Origin: Hyalangium ruber
GTDB taxonomy: Bacteria > Myxococcota > Myxococcia > Myxococcales > Myxococcaceae
Length of the DNA stretch: 64,000 nucleotides
Reading direction: 5' to 3'
NCBI RefSeq assembly: GCF_034259325.1
Contig: NZ_JAXIVS010000018.1
Location: 1-64,000, forward strand
The position numbers and the translations under genes are program-made. This document shows positions 10,509 through 17,865 of this stretch, piece by piece (the stretch's first letter is position 1; every line of letters starts with the position of its first letter). The notes beneath the pieces were generated by a model, which was not told where the DNA came from, made no database searches, and was given only the letters and a program-made list of their open reading frames with translations.

Positions 10509-10834
10509 CACCTGGGCGAGGACACCTCCCGCACACTTCGCCACCCGCGAAGGGCCACCACCATAAGCACCTACCACCCTGCCCCTGCCTCGCACGGCCC
10601 CGGCCGCCGTAGGAGCGCTCGCGGCCGCCTGTACTTTCAAGACGGCGCTATTCCCAACGGAAACGGCGCTCGACTGGGTTAGAGCTCTCTCGCCAGAAGC
10701 TCCGAGCGGCGGGTTCGATTCCCGCCGCCTCCGGTATCCACGAGCCCTGTGATGGAGCAATAGGCCCGCGTCATCCTGTTAATCTCCTCCTGTGCGCCTG
10801 GTAGCGAGCGGGGGCACTGCCTAGGAGGCTGCAG
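10509..10834. other. Intergenic region with tRNA-like sequence before the toxin cassette
   Basis: 326 bases without a gene. The first part has a short hairpin (CTTCGC...GCGAAG near 10540) with no following T-run. 10659-10733 is a degenerate tRNA-like sequence described separately. An AGGAGG ribosome site (10823-10828) precedes the GTG of the toxin gene. Confidence 0.5.
10659..10733 (+). repeat. tRNA-like sequence with perfect tRNA/tmRNA 3' end (copy R1)
   Basis: A 75-base stretch has the spacing of a class I tRNA: acceptor strand GGAAACG against CGCCTCC (5 of 7 pairs), D-arm GCTC/GAGC with loop GACTGGGTTA, and a perfect T-arm GCGGG-TTCGATT-CCCGC. The anticodon arm (10687-10703) does not pair, so it is not a working tRNA. 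The last 25 bases (10708-10732; GGCGGGTTCGATTCCCGCC then GCCTCC) recur exactly at 13023-13047. This 3' end matches the common ending of bacterial tmRNA genes, a favoured integration site. Confidence 0.5.
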
Positions 10835-12265
10835 GTGCTGCGCTGGTGGGTTCCGCTACTATTCGCGTTCCTCGCGGGGTGCAGTGCGTCTACAAAGCTC
10901 GTCCGACTCGATACAGGTCAGGGCGAGGCGCTCGTCCACTCCCCACGCCGAGACATGGAGCCGGTGGAGGTGAGCGAAGCGCAGTTCAAGCAAGCTGTAG
11001 CAGCGCACGCCCCGGCTGTGCCAGCCGTGGAGCGTCCTTTGGAGCACGCCCGGCAACTGCTCGGAGTGCCCGAGCGAAGCGGCTGGTACCGGTACGAGGG
11101 CAGGAACCCGCGGCTCATTCCCTCCGCGCCGGGGAACCATCAAGACCTGCGCCTGTTACCAGCGGATGACGAACTGAAGAGTCGCTATCTGCTGTGGTGC
11201 GCGAGGACATGGGCCAAGGGGGATTGCCTGCGCCTGCTGGTAGATAGCCCCTCTCTGGACGGGGATGCCAAGTACGCCTTGGCCATGGCGATTGCCCAGA
11301 GCCATGTGCTGGGGGCCATGAAGGAAGAACTCGCGCAGATGGTGAGCCCCCAGGCGGTAGTGGCCACGATCGTCAGTGGACTGACCATGTACGCCATTTT
11401 GTTGGCGCTCCCAGAGCCGGTGACCAAGGGTGTGGCCGCGCTGCTGACACTGGGAGCCGTGGCGTACCTGGGTTGGGACACGGTGTGGCGTCTGGTGGAT
11501 GGGTGGCTGGTACTGATGAAGGAGGTGGATCGGGCCACCACCTTCGATGAACTCCAAGCGTCTGGAGAGAAGTTCGCGGGAGTGATGGGGCAAAAGGCGG
11601 CCCGAGCGTTTGTCATGCTAGCCACCGTGGCGATGGGAAACACGGCAGCGGGCATGGCGACGACGCTGCCAAAGTTGCCAGGCGCTGGGCAGGCCGCAGG
11701 GGTGGCCAGAGCGCAGTTGAACATCCACATGACGGCTCCTGCGCTGGCTCAAGTGGAATCCGTCGCCATCAGTGCCGAAGGCGTCACCATTGCACTGGCC
11801 CCCAACGCCGTGGCCATGGCGGCGCCCGACAGCCGCGGCAGTCAGGGTGACGCGAAGGCTGTGCTCTCCCGCTCCCAGGGTCCGGGAGAATGGGGCCACG
11901 CGGACGAGTCCATGTCTGAGCAGGCCCGCCGCTATCAGGCACAGGTGACGGGTGCCCCTGAAGGCTACGTCTACCGCGTCAAGGTGGGTGACAAGTCCGT
12001 CAAGTTCGATGGCTTCGATGGGGAAGTTCTGCTCGAAACCAAGAGCACTGGCTACGCACAATGGCTCAACAAGAAGCTGGATTTTTTCGGGAACTTCGAG
12101 GGGCGCGACCAGATGCTCGAACAGGCCAGGCGCCAGCTCAGGGCCGCCCGTGGAACGCCCATCCGCTGGGTCGTCGCCGAAGAAAAACTCGCGGGTGCGC
12201 TCAGGAAGGTATTCCAGGGAGAGGGCCTCCCCATCGAGGTCATTCATGTTCCCCCGGATCCGTGA
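10835..12265 (+). CDS. SitA-like lipoprotein polymorphic toxin with Tox-REase-5 domain
   Basis: 476 residues from the GTG at 10835 (AGGAGG 6 bases upstream). The N-terminus WWVPLLFAFLAGCSAST is a lipoprotein signal. A middle region carries two hydrophobic helices (about residues 170-225: MYAILLALPEPVTKGVAALL, then TLGAVAYLGWDTVW), as in the SitA5 family of myxobacterial toxins delivered by outer-membrane exchange. The C-terminal 110 residues are a restriction-endonuclease-fold toxin (Tox-REase-5): VKFDGFDGEVLLETKS supplies Asp and Glu-x-Lys, followed by GTPIRWVVAEEKLAGALR. It should act as a DNase in non-immune sibling cells. The matching immunity gene is 22 bases downstream, and the pair lies between tRNA-end repeats. 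No sitB-like gene is seen upstream. SitA assignment is from architecture; the nuclease domain is the firmer call. Confidence 0.82.
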   Translation: MLRWWVPLLFAFLAGCSASTKLVRLDTGQGEALVHSPRRDMEPVEVSEAQFKQAVAAHAPAVPAVERPLEHARQLLGVPERSGWYRYEGRNPRLIPSAPGNHQDLRLLPADDELKSRYLLWCARTWAKGDCLRLLVDSPSLDGDAKYALAMAIAQSHVLGAMKEELAQMVSPQAVVATIVSGLTMYAILLALPEPVTKGVAALLTLGAVAYLGWDTVWRLVDGWLVLMKEVDRATTFDELQASGEKFAGVMGQKAARAFVMLATVAMGNTAAGMATTLPKLPGAGQAAGVARAQLNIHMTAPALAQVESVAISAEGVTIALAPNAVAMAAPDSRGSQGDAKAVLSRSQGPGEWGHADESMSEQARRYQAQVTGAPEGYVYRVKVGDKSVKFDGFDGEVLLETKSTGYAQWLNKKLDFFGNFEGRDQMLEQARRQLRAARGTPIRWVVAEEKLAGALRKVFQGEGLPIEVIHVPPDP

Positions 12266-12287
12266 GGAATCGAGGAATCGCCGTTCG

Positions 12288-13007
12288 ATGATAGAGACCT
12301 ATTACGCTGGCTCCTACTGGCTCGCCCGGCCTGAATCCGCCGAGGCTTGTGCATACCGCGCGGAGCATTTCTTCCGTAGCCTGGAACGCTGCGACCCAGC
12401 GTGGAATCGCTGGTACCCGCCTGCGGATTCCTTTGAGCAGGCGCGCAAACGCCAGTTCACTCCCAATGCCGCGAGTTTCCAGAAACTGTTCGCACAGCAG
12501 AAGCACCAGAGCGGTGAAGGCTTCAGTTTCCGCTTGTGGACGGGTGAAAGTCCGGAAGAAACCTCTTCTGCTGGGGCATCGTGCGGTTCAGCTGAGTCTT
12601 GGCTTCCATCCAACTGTGTGCTCACACCCTTCGATGAAGGTCCTGTCGGAGAGCGAGTGCTGACCGCTTCCGTCATGACCGACGTGCTGCGCTCCATGAG
12701 CGTGGCCTGGGAACCCGAGTGGGCAGTGGCTACCTCTCATCAGCACTTGGAGATGCTGGCTCAGCAGGTCATCCCCCCAGGCACTTTCGTAGGCTGGGTG
12801 ATGTATTTCTCGCGGCTGCGAGGCACCGTGCCCCCACTGCCTGCCCCTGTGCGTATCGAGCCCTTGGAAGACAAGGGCACCCTCGTCATCCTTACCCCTG
12901 AGCGGTTCTCCGCCTCCAACCCCGAGCACGTGGCCCTGGCCGCCCGTGTCCATGAGTTACTGAAGCGTGCCGGGCTGCTGCGGCCGTTGCAACCCTGGCC
13001 GGCATGA
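12288..13007 (+). CDS. Imm52-family immunity protein
   Basis: 239 residues with no signal peptide, so cytoplasmic. It begins MIETYYAGSYWLARPESAE and continues with FFRSLERCDPAWNRWYPPAD and FTPNAASFQKLF, the pattern of the Imm52 family, which is known as the partner of Tox-REase-5 toxins. The start is the ATG at 12288 with GAGGAAT about 10 bases before it. It follows the toxin by 22 bases and should bind the nuclease domain and protect the producer. The gene ends 16 bases before the second tRNA-end repeat (13023), so toxin and immunity gene would travel together if the repeats recombine. Confidence 0.85.
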   Translation: MIETYYAGSYWLARPESAEACAYRAEHFFRSLERCDPAWNRWYPPADSFEQARKRQFTPNAASFQKLFAQQKHQSGEGFSFRLWTGESPEETSSAGASCGSAESWLPSNCVLTPFDEGPVGERVLTASVMTDVLRSMSVAWEPEWAVATSHQHLEMLAQQVIPPGTFVGWVMYFSRLRGTVPPLPAPVRIEPLEDKGTLVILTPERFSASNPEHVALAARVHELLKRAGLLRPLQPWPA

Positions 13008-13022
13008 CGGCTTCACCAAGAT

Positions 13023-13047
13023 GGCGGGTTCGATTCCCGCCGCCTCC
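13023..13047 (+). repeat. tRNA/tmRNA 3'-end repeat (copy R2)
   Basis: An exact 25-base copy of the end of R1 (GGCGGGTTCGATTCCCGCC then GCCTCC), in the same orientation, 16 bases after the immunity gene stop. The bases upstream do not form a D-arm or anticodon arm, so only the 3' end is present, as in an attachment-site half. With R1 it frames a 2.3-kb toxin-immunity segment. Confidence 0.7.
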
Positions 13048-13111
13048 ATGCAGAACAACCCGCCGCTTTGAGTTCGCTCTCCTGCAACCCATGCACTAGG
13101 TTGGGACTCGC

Positions 13112-14620
13112 GTGTCCGAGACTGAGCTGCTGCCCGAGTCTGAGCCACCCACCCCCCCCGTGCCGCCTCCCGGGCAGCCCGTGCCGCCCGTGCGTCCCTT
13201 CAATGACGCGGTGACGGTGGGGTTCACGCTGGTGCTCCTCTTCGGTGTCATCACCACCATCGTGGGCTCGCTGGAGGGCACGCGTTACTTCGAGTCCTTC
13301 CGGCAGCCGCTGGCAGTGACAGCGCAGTTCTTCGATCGCGAACTGGAGATCGCCGAAGTGCCGCCTCCCACGGCCGCGTGGGCCCAGCCGTTGAAGCCGC
13401 TGCTCATCTCGCCGATGCCCGAGGTGCATGAGCTCGTCATCCGCGCGTTTGAACAGGCGCTCGAGGCGCATCTCCGCGGGACGATTGGCGGCCCACCGGA
13501 GGAGGTGCGCCTCGTGGAAGGGCGGCTCGCGCTGGTGCTGGGCGAGGCCGGCAGGAGCAAGCCGCTGGAGGGGCGGCTCCACTCCCTCGCGGCGATGGGG
13601 CAGGAGGAGGCGCGGCTCGCGAGGGTGATTCGCTACGCCTACGGGTTCTCGGACGAGCCGCTTTCCCGGGAACAGCTGGAGGAGGTGCTCCCGCTGTTGA
13701 ACGATCCCGCGCGCCCGAAACACACCTGGGCCACGGACCGGCTGGAACAGCGCACCCTGCGCCGCTTGGGCGATCAGGAGGGAGCGCGCAACGCCGAGGC
13801 GCGCATCCTGGAGCGCGGCTCGCGGGCGTTCACTCACGACCTGGCGCTGTACGGGACGATGATGGGGGTGGTGCTGGTGGGGCTGCTGCTCGGGGTGCTC
13901 CGACTCCTGCTGCGCCGTCCGCTGCCGCGAGTGGCCTCGGGTTTCAGCCCCGCGCCCTGGACCGGGAGCGAGGGCTACGCCATGGCGGTGCGGGCCGTCG
14001 TCTTCTCTCAGGCCGGCTTCTTCTGCATCCCCGACGTCAGCCCGGCGAGCATGCTCCTCGGATTCCTGCTCGGCTGGGTGCCGATGCTGTACTACCTGAC
14101 CCAGCGGGTGCCCAAGGCATACGGTGTCCAGCCCTCCGGGTTGTTCGGCCTCCGGCTCGAGGCGCCCGTCACGTCGCTGCTGCTGGTGACGCTGGTGCTC
14201 GTCTCGCTCGAGCAGGCGTTCGCGATGGGCGTGGGCATCGCGGGCCGCTCCCTGGAGATGGAGCGCTGGTACGAAGGGATGATGGAGGACCTGATGCGCG
14301 GCAGCCCCGCCGAGGTGGCGGGGCTCGTCATCATGGCGGTGATCGGCGCCCCGCTCTTCGAGGAGCTGGCCTTCCGGGGGATCCTCTACACGTCCCTGCG
14401 CACCCGGTTGGGCCCGTGGCTCTCGGCGGTGGTGAGCGCCGCGCTCTTCACGCTGCTGCACGTGTACTCGCCCATCGGCATGCTGATGCTGTTCACCGGC
14501 GCCGTGGTGAGCGCCCTCGTCTACGAGCGCACCCGCAGCCTGCTGCCCTGTATCATCGCTCACGCGATGAACAACCTGCTCGTCGCGGGGACGAGCCTGC
14601 TCGTGTACCGGGGGGCTTGA
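13112..14620 (+). CDS. CPBP-family intramembrane metalloprotease
   Basis: 502 residues from the GTG at 13112. After a proline-rich start and one membrane helix (about residues 33-53) comes a 200-residue outside domain of unknown type. A multi-helix membrane core follows, from about residue 245. The CPBP (Abi/Rce1) motifs are in order: FEELAFRG (EExxxR), FTLLH and HAMNN, which supply the Glu, His and Asn of the metal site. Known members process prenylated proteins or peptides, including bacteriocin-linked ones. It lies just after tRNA-end copy R2 and before a possible degraded copy at 14624, so it may be a second cassette. It could also be ordinary chromosome sequence; the large outside domain is unusual for the family. 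Confidence 0.88.
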   Translation: MSETELLPESEPPTPPVPPPGQPVPPVRPFNDAVTVGFTLVLLFGVITTIVGSLEGTRYFESFRQPLAVTAQFFDRELEIAEVPPPTAAWAQPLKPLLISPMPEVHELVIRAFEQALEAHLRGTIGGPPEEVRLVEGRLALVLGEAGRSKPLEGRLHSLAAMGQEEARLARVIRYAYGFSDEPLSREQLEEVLPLLNDPARPKHTWATDRLEQRTLRRLGDQEGARNAEARILERGSRAFTHDLALYGTMMGVVLVGLLLGVLRLLLRRPLPRVASGFSPAPWTGSEGYAMAVRAVVFSQAGFFCIPDVSPASMLLGFLLGWVPMLYYLTQRVPKAYGVQPSGLFGLRLEAPVTSLLLVTLVLVSLEQAFAMGVGIAGRSLEMERWYEGMMEDLMRGSPAEVAGLVIMAVIGAPLFEELAFRGILYTSLRTRLGPWLSAVVSAALFTLLHVYSPIGMLMLFTGAVVSALVYERTRSLLPCIIAHAMNNLLVAGTSLLVYRGA

Positions 14621-14623
14621 CCT

Positions 14624-14642
14624 TCAATTCCCGCCTCCGCCA
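14624..14642 (+). repeat. Possible degraded tRNA-end repeat (R3)
   Basis: TTCAATTCCCGCCTCCGCC, four bases after the CPBP stop codon, resembles the T-loop and 3' end of R1/R2 (TTCGATTCCCGCCGCCTCC) with one substitution and a small deletion. The match is short enough to be chance. Confidence 0.3.
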
Positions 14643-14698
14643 AGACCAAGCTCTGGGAGGTTCGTGGAGCCGGAGAGGCCGGCCCATTCTCGGCCCCC

Positions 14699-16240
14699 TC
14701 AGGGACTGGGCGTCGGGGCTCTCTCTTGACGCTCCGGTGGAGCGGGCACCCGCACACTCTGGGGGTGAACCACCTGGGGGATGACCCGCTGGTATCGCTC
14801 GCCGTGGGTCAGCGTCCCCAGGGCATAGACGACGAAGGGCGTTGAAGGGAGTTCCACCGATCCGAACAGCTCCAGCGGGTCTCCTTCCGCGTCCGGTGCG
14901 AGGTGGAGGGTGCGCAGGGGTACTCCCGCCTTGCTGCGCAGCTCGACCTGGACCGAGGCGATATCGCCGGAGAGCTCCACGGCCACGGTCATGGGCATGC
15001 CACTGACAGGGGAACCCTGGATGCGGAAGAGCCCCTGATGCCCGGGGCGCCCGCGAGGCTCGACGAAGGTGAACTGGTCCAGGTTCACCGGGCTCTCTCC
15101 GACGACGGTGAGCGAGTACGCGCCGCTCGGGTTCGTGGTGATGGTCCAGAGGCCGGCCTTGGGGGCGAGCACGGTCGCTACAAGGCCTGTCGAGAGCGAA
15201 ACGAACTCCACCTCTCGATCCGTGGGCTTCACCACGGACCCATCGGGGCGGAGGAGCTGAAGAGAGGGGCTGCCGCTCATCGAGACCGTCACCCGTGACA
15301 ACGTGGAGTCCACAGGGAGGGTGAAGCGCCTGTCGCCACCGCCGACGTCCGTCACCGAGAGGAGGGTGACGGCGTTGGCCGGAGCCAGGGTGGGCCCCAC
15401 TCCGAGGAGCAGCTCGAGCTGACTCTGGGTGAGCTGGGCCTTGAGGTCACGGATGAACTGTTGGGTGGCCTCGCGCGCGGAGCGGGCCGCGGCACCGTGG
15501 AGGTGGGAGTGCTCGGAGAGCACCGGGAAGAGCGTGTCCTTGTTGATGCCTCCTCGCGGGCCGCGCCCGGAGTCGAAGGGCCCGCCGTGGCGACACTTGG
15601 AGGAGATCGCGGGTTGCTCCACCTCCCCCCCGTAGTAGCCACTGGTCAGGCTGGGGGTGATGACGTTGTGGGTGCAATCGATGCCTTCACAGGGCTTACA
15701 CGTCGGGGCCTCCGGAGCCGCGACCTCTGGGAGCCCGATGCTGGCGTTCCACAAAGCCGGGAGGGCACCGCGCCCTCCGGACTCGATGAAGGTGGAATGT
15801 GAGTAGAAGTCCTGGAGGGTGTGGAGCGCCTGGCCCAGGCTGCTCCGGGCGCCCGTGGCGTCCCCCACGGCGAGCTTGCGCTTCACCTCGTCGGTGAGCG
15901 TGATGAGCCGTTGCTTGCCCGCGGCGAAGCTCTCGCCATCGAAGTGCTTGAAGCCATTCGTCTGGTCTTCATCCACCGCGGCGTTCGCGGTCCAGATTTC
16001 CTGGATGGCCTGCTTCATGGACGGGGTCAGCTCTGAAGTACCGAAGAACTCGGCATCGAGTTCCTGGATCGATTGCTTCGTCATCTCCTGGTGCGTGACA
16101 CCCGATCCACCCAGGCCACACCGGAGACCCTTGGTGGGACAGAACGCCTGCGCCGGGTTCGACACACCCAAGGCGACCATGCCCAGCCCCAGTGCCCACG
16201 AGCGAACTCTCCAGGACACGCCCCTTCCCTGCCCCGCCAT
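14699..16240 (-). CDS. Secreted Het-C-domain protein
   Basis: 513 residues. The start is placed at 16240, where GGGGAGGGG precedes the ATG; the frame is open 47 codons further upstream. An N-terminal signal peptide (SWALGLGMVALGVSNPAQAF) is followed by a Het-C-like region (about residues 45-270) with GVTHQEMTKQSIQELDAEFF, FKHFDGESFAAGKQRL and LHTLQDFYSHSTFIE. This is the signature also found at the N-terminus of VWA7-type proteins, thought to adopt a zinc phospholipase C-like fold. The spaced Cys pair CKPCEGIDC may form disulphides. The C-terminal half consists of beta-rich domains resembling pre-peptidase C or VWA-linked repeats. Probably a secreted or periplasmic hydrolase or surface protein; activity not shown. 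Confidence 0.7.
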   Translation of the reverse strand: MAGQGRGVSWRVRSWALGLGMVALGVSNPAQAFCPTKGLRCGLGGSGVTHQEMTKQSIQELDAEFFGTSELTPSMKQAIQEIWTANAAVDEDQTNGFKHFDGESFAAGKQRLITLTDEVKRKLAVGDATGARSSLGQALHTLQDFYSHSTFIESGGRGALPALWNASIGLPEVAAPEAPTCKPCEGIDCTHNVITPSLTSGYYGGEVEQPAISSKCRHGGPFDSGRGPRGGINKDTLFPVLSEHSHLHGAAARSAREATQQFIRDLKAQLTQSQLELLLGVGPTLAPANAVTLLSVTDVGGGDRRFTLPVDSTLSRVTVSMSGSPSLQLLRPDGSVVKPTDREVEFVSLSTGLVATVLAPKAGLWTITTNPSGAYSLTVVGESPVNLDQFTFVEPRGRPGHQGLFRIQGSPVSGMPMTVAVELSGDIASVQVELRSKAGVPLRTLHLAPDAEGDPLELFGSVELPSTPFVVYALGTLTHGERYQRVIPQVVHPQSVRVPAPPERQERAPTPSP

Positions 16241-16428
16241 TCCCACCCCTCCCCGCGTGTGAGCGCAAGCTATGGCTTGCCCCCTGGCCCCGCAATCCCC
16301 GCGCTTCCATCGCGCCAGGCCGCGGTTGCCTGGGAATTGGGAGACACGGCTGGAGTTCAAGCTGGCCTGGACACTGCCCACGGGAACGGGGCGGCGGTGG
16401 AAGCGCTCAGCGGAGTAGAGTCGCGTGG

Positions 16429-16893
16429 ATGGCGATCATCCTCCGCTCCTCCACCCTCGCCGATGTCGATGCGATGTTCCGCGTCTGGCATGACGCCGTG
16501 CGGGCGACACATCATTTTCTGACCGAGGAGGACATCGCGTTCTACGCGACGATTGTCCGCGAGCAGTACTTACCCGCAGCGGCCTTCACCGTCGCGGTGG
16601 ACGACGCGGATGGCGGCGAGCAGATTGTGGGGTTTCTGGGCGTCACCGGGCCGAAGCTCGACTCACTGTTCATCGACCCGGCCGTCCACGGCCGCCGAAT
16701 CGGTCGGCGGCTGGTGGAGTTCGCCCGCGCGGGACACGACTTCATGGACGTGGACGTCAACGAGGCCAATCAGGCAGCCCACGCGTTCTACGAGCACATG
16801 GGGTTCGTGCGGATCGGCCGCACACCCATCGACGAGCAGGGCCGGCCGCTGCCGCTGCTGCACCTGCGGTGGACACGCGGGGAGAATGGATGA
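16429..16893 (+). CDS. GNAT N-acetyltransferase
   Basis: 154 residues, cytoplasmic, with the length and pattern of the E. coli YjaB-like GNAT group. It reads ILRSSTLADVDAMFRVWHDA at the start, the acetyl-CoA binding segment LFIDPAVHGRRIGRRLVEFA in the middle, and DVNEANQAAHAFYEHMGFVR near the end (the Asn and Tyr of the catalytic region). The start is the ATG at 16429. It is followed after 34 bases by an exported hydrolase and stands divergent to the Het-C gene. The acetyl acceptor is unknown. Confidence 0.9.
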   Translation: MAIILRSSTLADVDAMFRVWHDAVRATHHFLTEEDIAFYATIVREQYLPAAAFTVAVDDADGGEQIVGFLGVTGPKLDSLFIDPAVHGRRIGRRLVEFARAGHDFMDVDVNEANQAAHAFYEHMGFVRIGRTPIDEQGRPLPLLHLRWTRGENG

Positions 16894-16927
16894 CTTTGTG
16901 CATCTGCACACGAATGGAGGAAGTGCC

Positions 16928-17842
16928 ATGTGTCTGAAATCATTCGCCTTGCTACTGATGCTGACGGGAGTCGCCGCGACGCCCGAAACCCAGAGCGCCG
17001 CTGGCCCTCGCCCAACCCAGAGCGGGCACCTTCCCATCCATGGCCTCCAGGTCTACTACGAGGTCTATGGCGAGCTCGGGAAAGGGAAGACGCCTCCCCT
17101 CCTGCTGATCCCCGGCGCCTTCGGCTCGACCGAGTCCATGAAACCCATGGTCTTGGAGTTCATGAAGAAGCGAGCGGTCATCGTGTTCGACCAGCAGGGT
17201 CACGGCCGCACGGCGGACACCTCTCGAAAGATGTCCTACGAACAATTCGGAGACGACGCAGCGGCGCTCTTGCGCGCGCTCAAGGTCGAACGCGCGGACG
17301 TGCTCGGCTACTCCCAGGGCGGCGGCGCCGCGCTCCAGCTCGCCATTCGCCACCCGAAGCTCGTCAACAAGCTCGTCTCGCTCGCCGCGACGTACCGCAA
17401 AGACGGTTGGTACCCCTCGGTGTTCAAGGCCATCGAGGGCCTGGACGCGAAAATGTTCGCCGGTTCTCCCATCGAGGCGGCGTTCAAGAAGATGACGCCC
17501 GACCCGAAGGCTTTCGCGGCGTACATCGAGAAGATGAAAGTCTTGAACATCAATGACCAGAACATCAGCGATGCCCAGATGCGGGCGATTCCCGCCATGA
17601 CGATGGTCATCATCGGCGACGCCGACGGAGTGAAGCCCGAGCACGCGGTGGCGATGTTCAAACTGCGCGGCGGAGGCAGTGAAGAGGCTGCCGCCTCGGG
17701 TCAGCTGACGACGCTTCCCAAAGCTCGCCTCGCCATCCTTCCCGCGACGTCTCACCTCGCGGTGGGTTCGGACCCCGCGATCCTGTCCGCGCTCGTCACA
17801 CCGTTCCTCGACGACGTGCCGCCCGTCCAGGTGGCCTGGTAG
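16928..17842 (+). CDS. Exported alpha/beta hydrolase
   Basis: 304 residues from the ATG at 16928, with GGAGGA 6 bases upstream. A short N-terminal hydrophobic signal (CLKSFALLLMLTGVAATPE) suggests export. The fold is clear: LLLIPGAFGSTESM (oxyanion loop), VFDQQGHGRTAD, nucleophile LGYSQGGGAALQLA, Asp in IIGDADGVKPEH and His in PATSHLAVGSD. It resembles epoxide hydrolase/haloperoxidase-type enzymes. A related protein stands at 57523-58401, sharing HGRTAD, the GYSxGGG elbow and the region just before the catalytic His. It follows the GNAT gene by 34 bases. The substrate is unknown. Confidence 0.88.
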   Translation: MCLKSFALLLMLTGVAATPETQSAAGPRPTQSGHLPIHGLQVYYEVYGELGKGKTPPLLLIPGAFGSTESMKPMVLEFMKKRAVIVFDQQGHGRTADTSRKMSYEQFGDDAAALLRALKVERADVLGYSQGGGAALQLAIRHPKLVNKLVSLAATYRKDGWYPSVFKAIEGLDAKMFAGSPIEAAFKKMTPDPKAFAAYIEKMKVLNINDQNISDAQMRAIPAMTMVIIGDADGVKPEHAVAMFKLRGGGSEEAAASGQLTTLPKARLAILPATSHLAVGSDPAILSALVTPFLDDVPPVQVAW

Positions 17843-17865
17843 CGAGGCCCCGTCTCCAGAACTGC

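Noticed and set aside
10659-10733. A functional tRNA gene
   Set aside because: D-arm, T-arm and length fit, but the anticodon stem has no pairs and two acceptor pairs fail. Kept as a tRNA-like repeat.
13013-14563. A 516-codon minus-strand frame opposite the CPBP gene
   Set aside because: Its product is His/Glu/Arg-rich with the RRRESNPP-type stretch that arises from reading tRNA ends backwards. It is antisense shadow of the protease gene.
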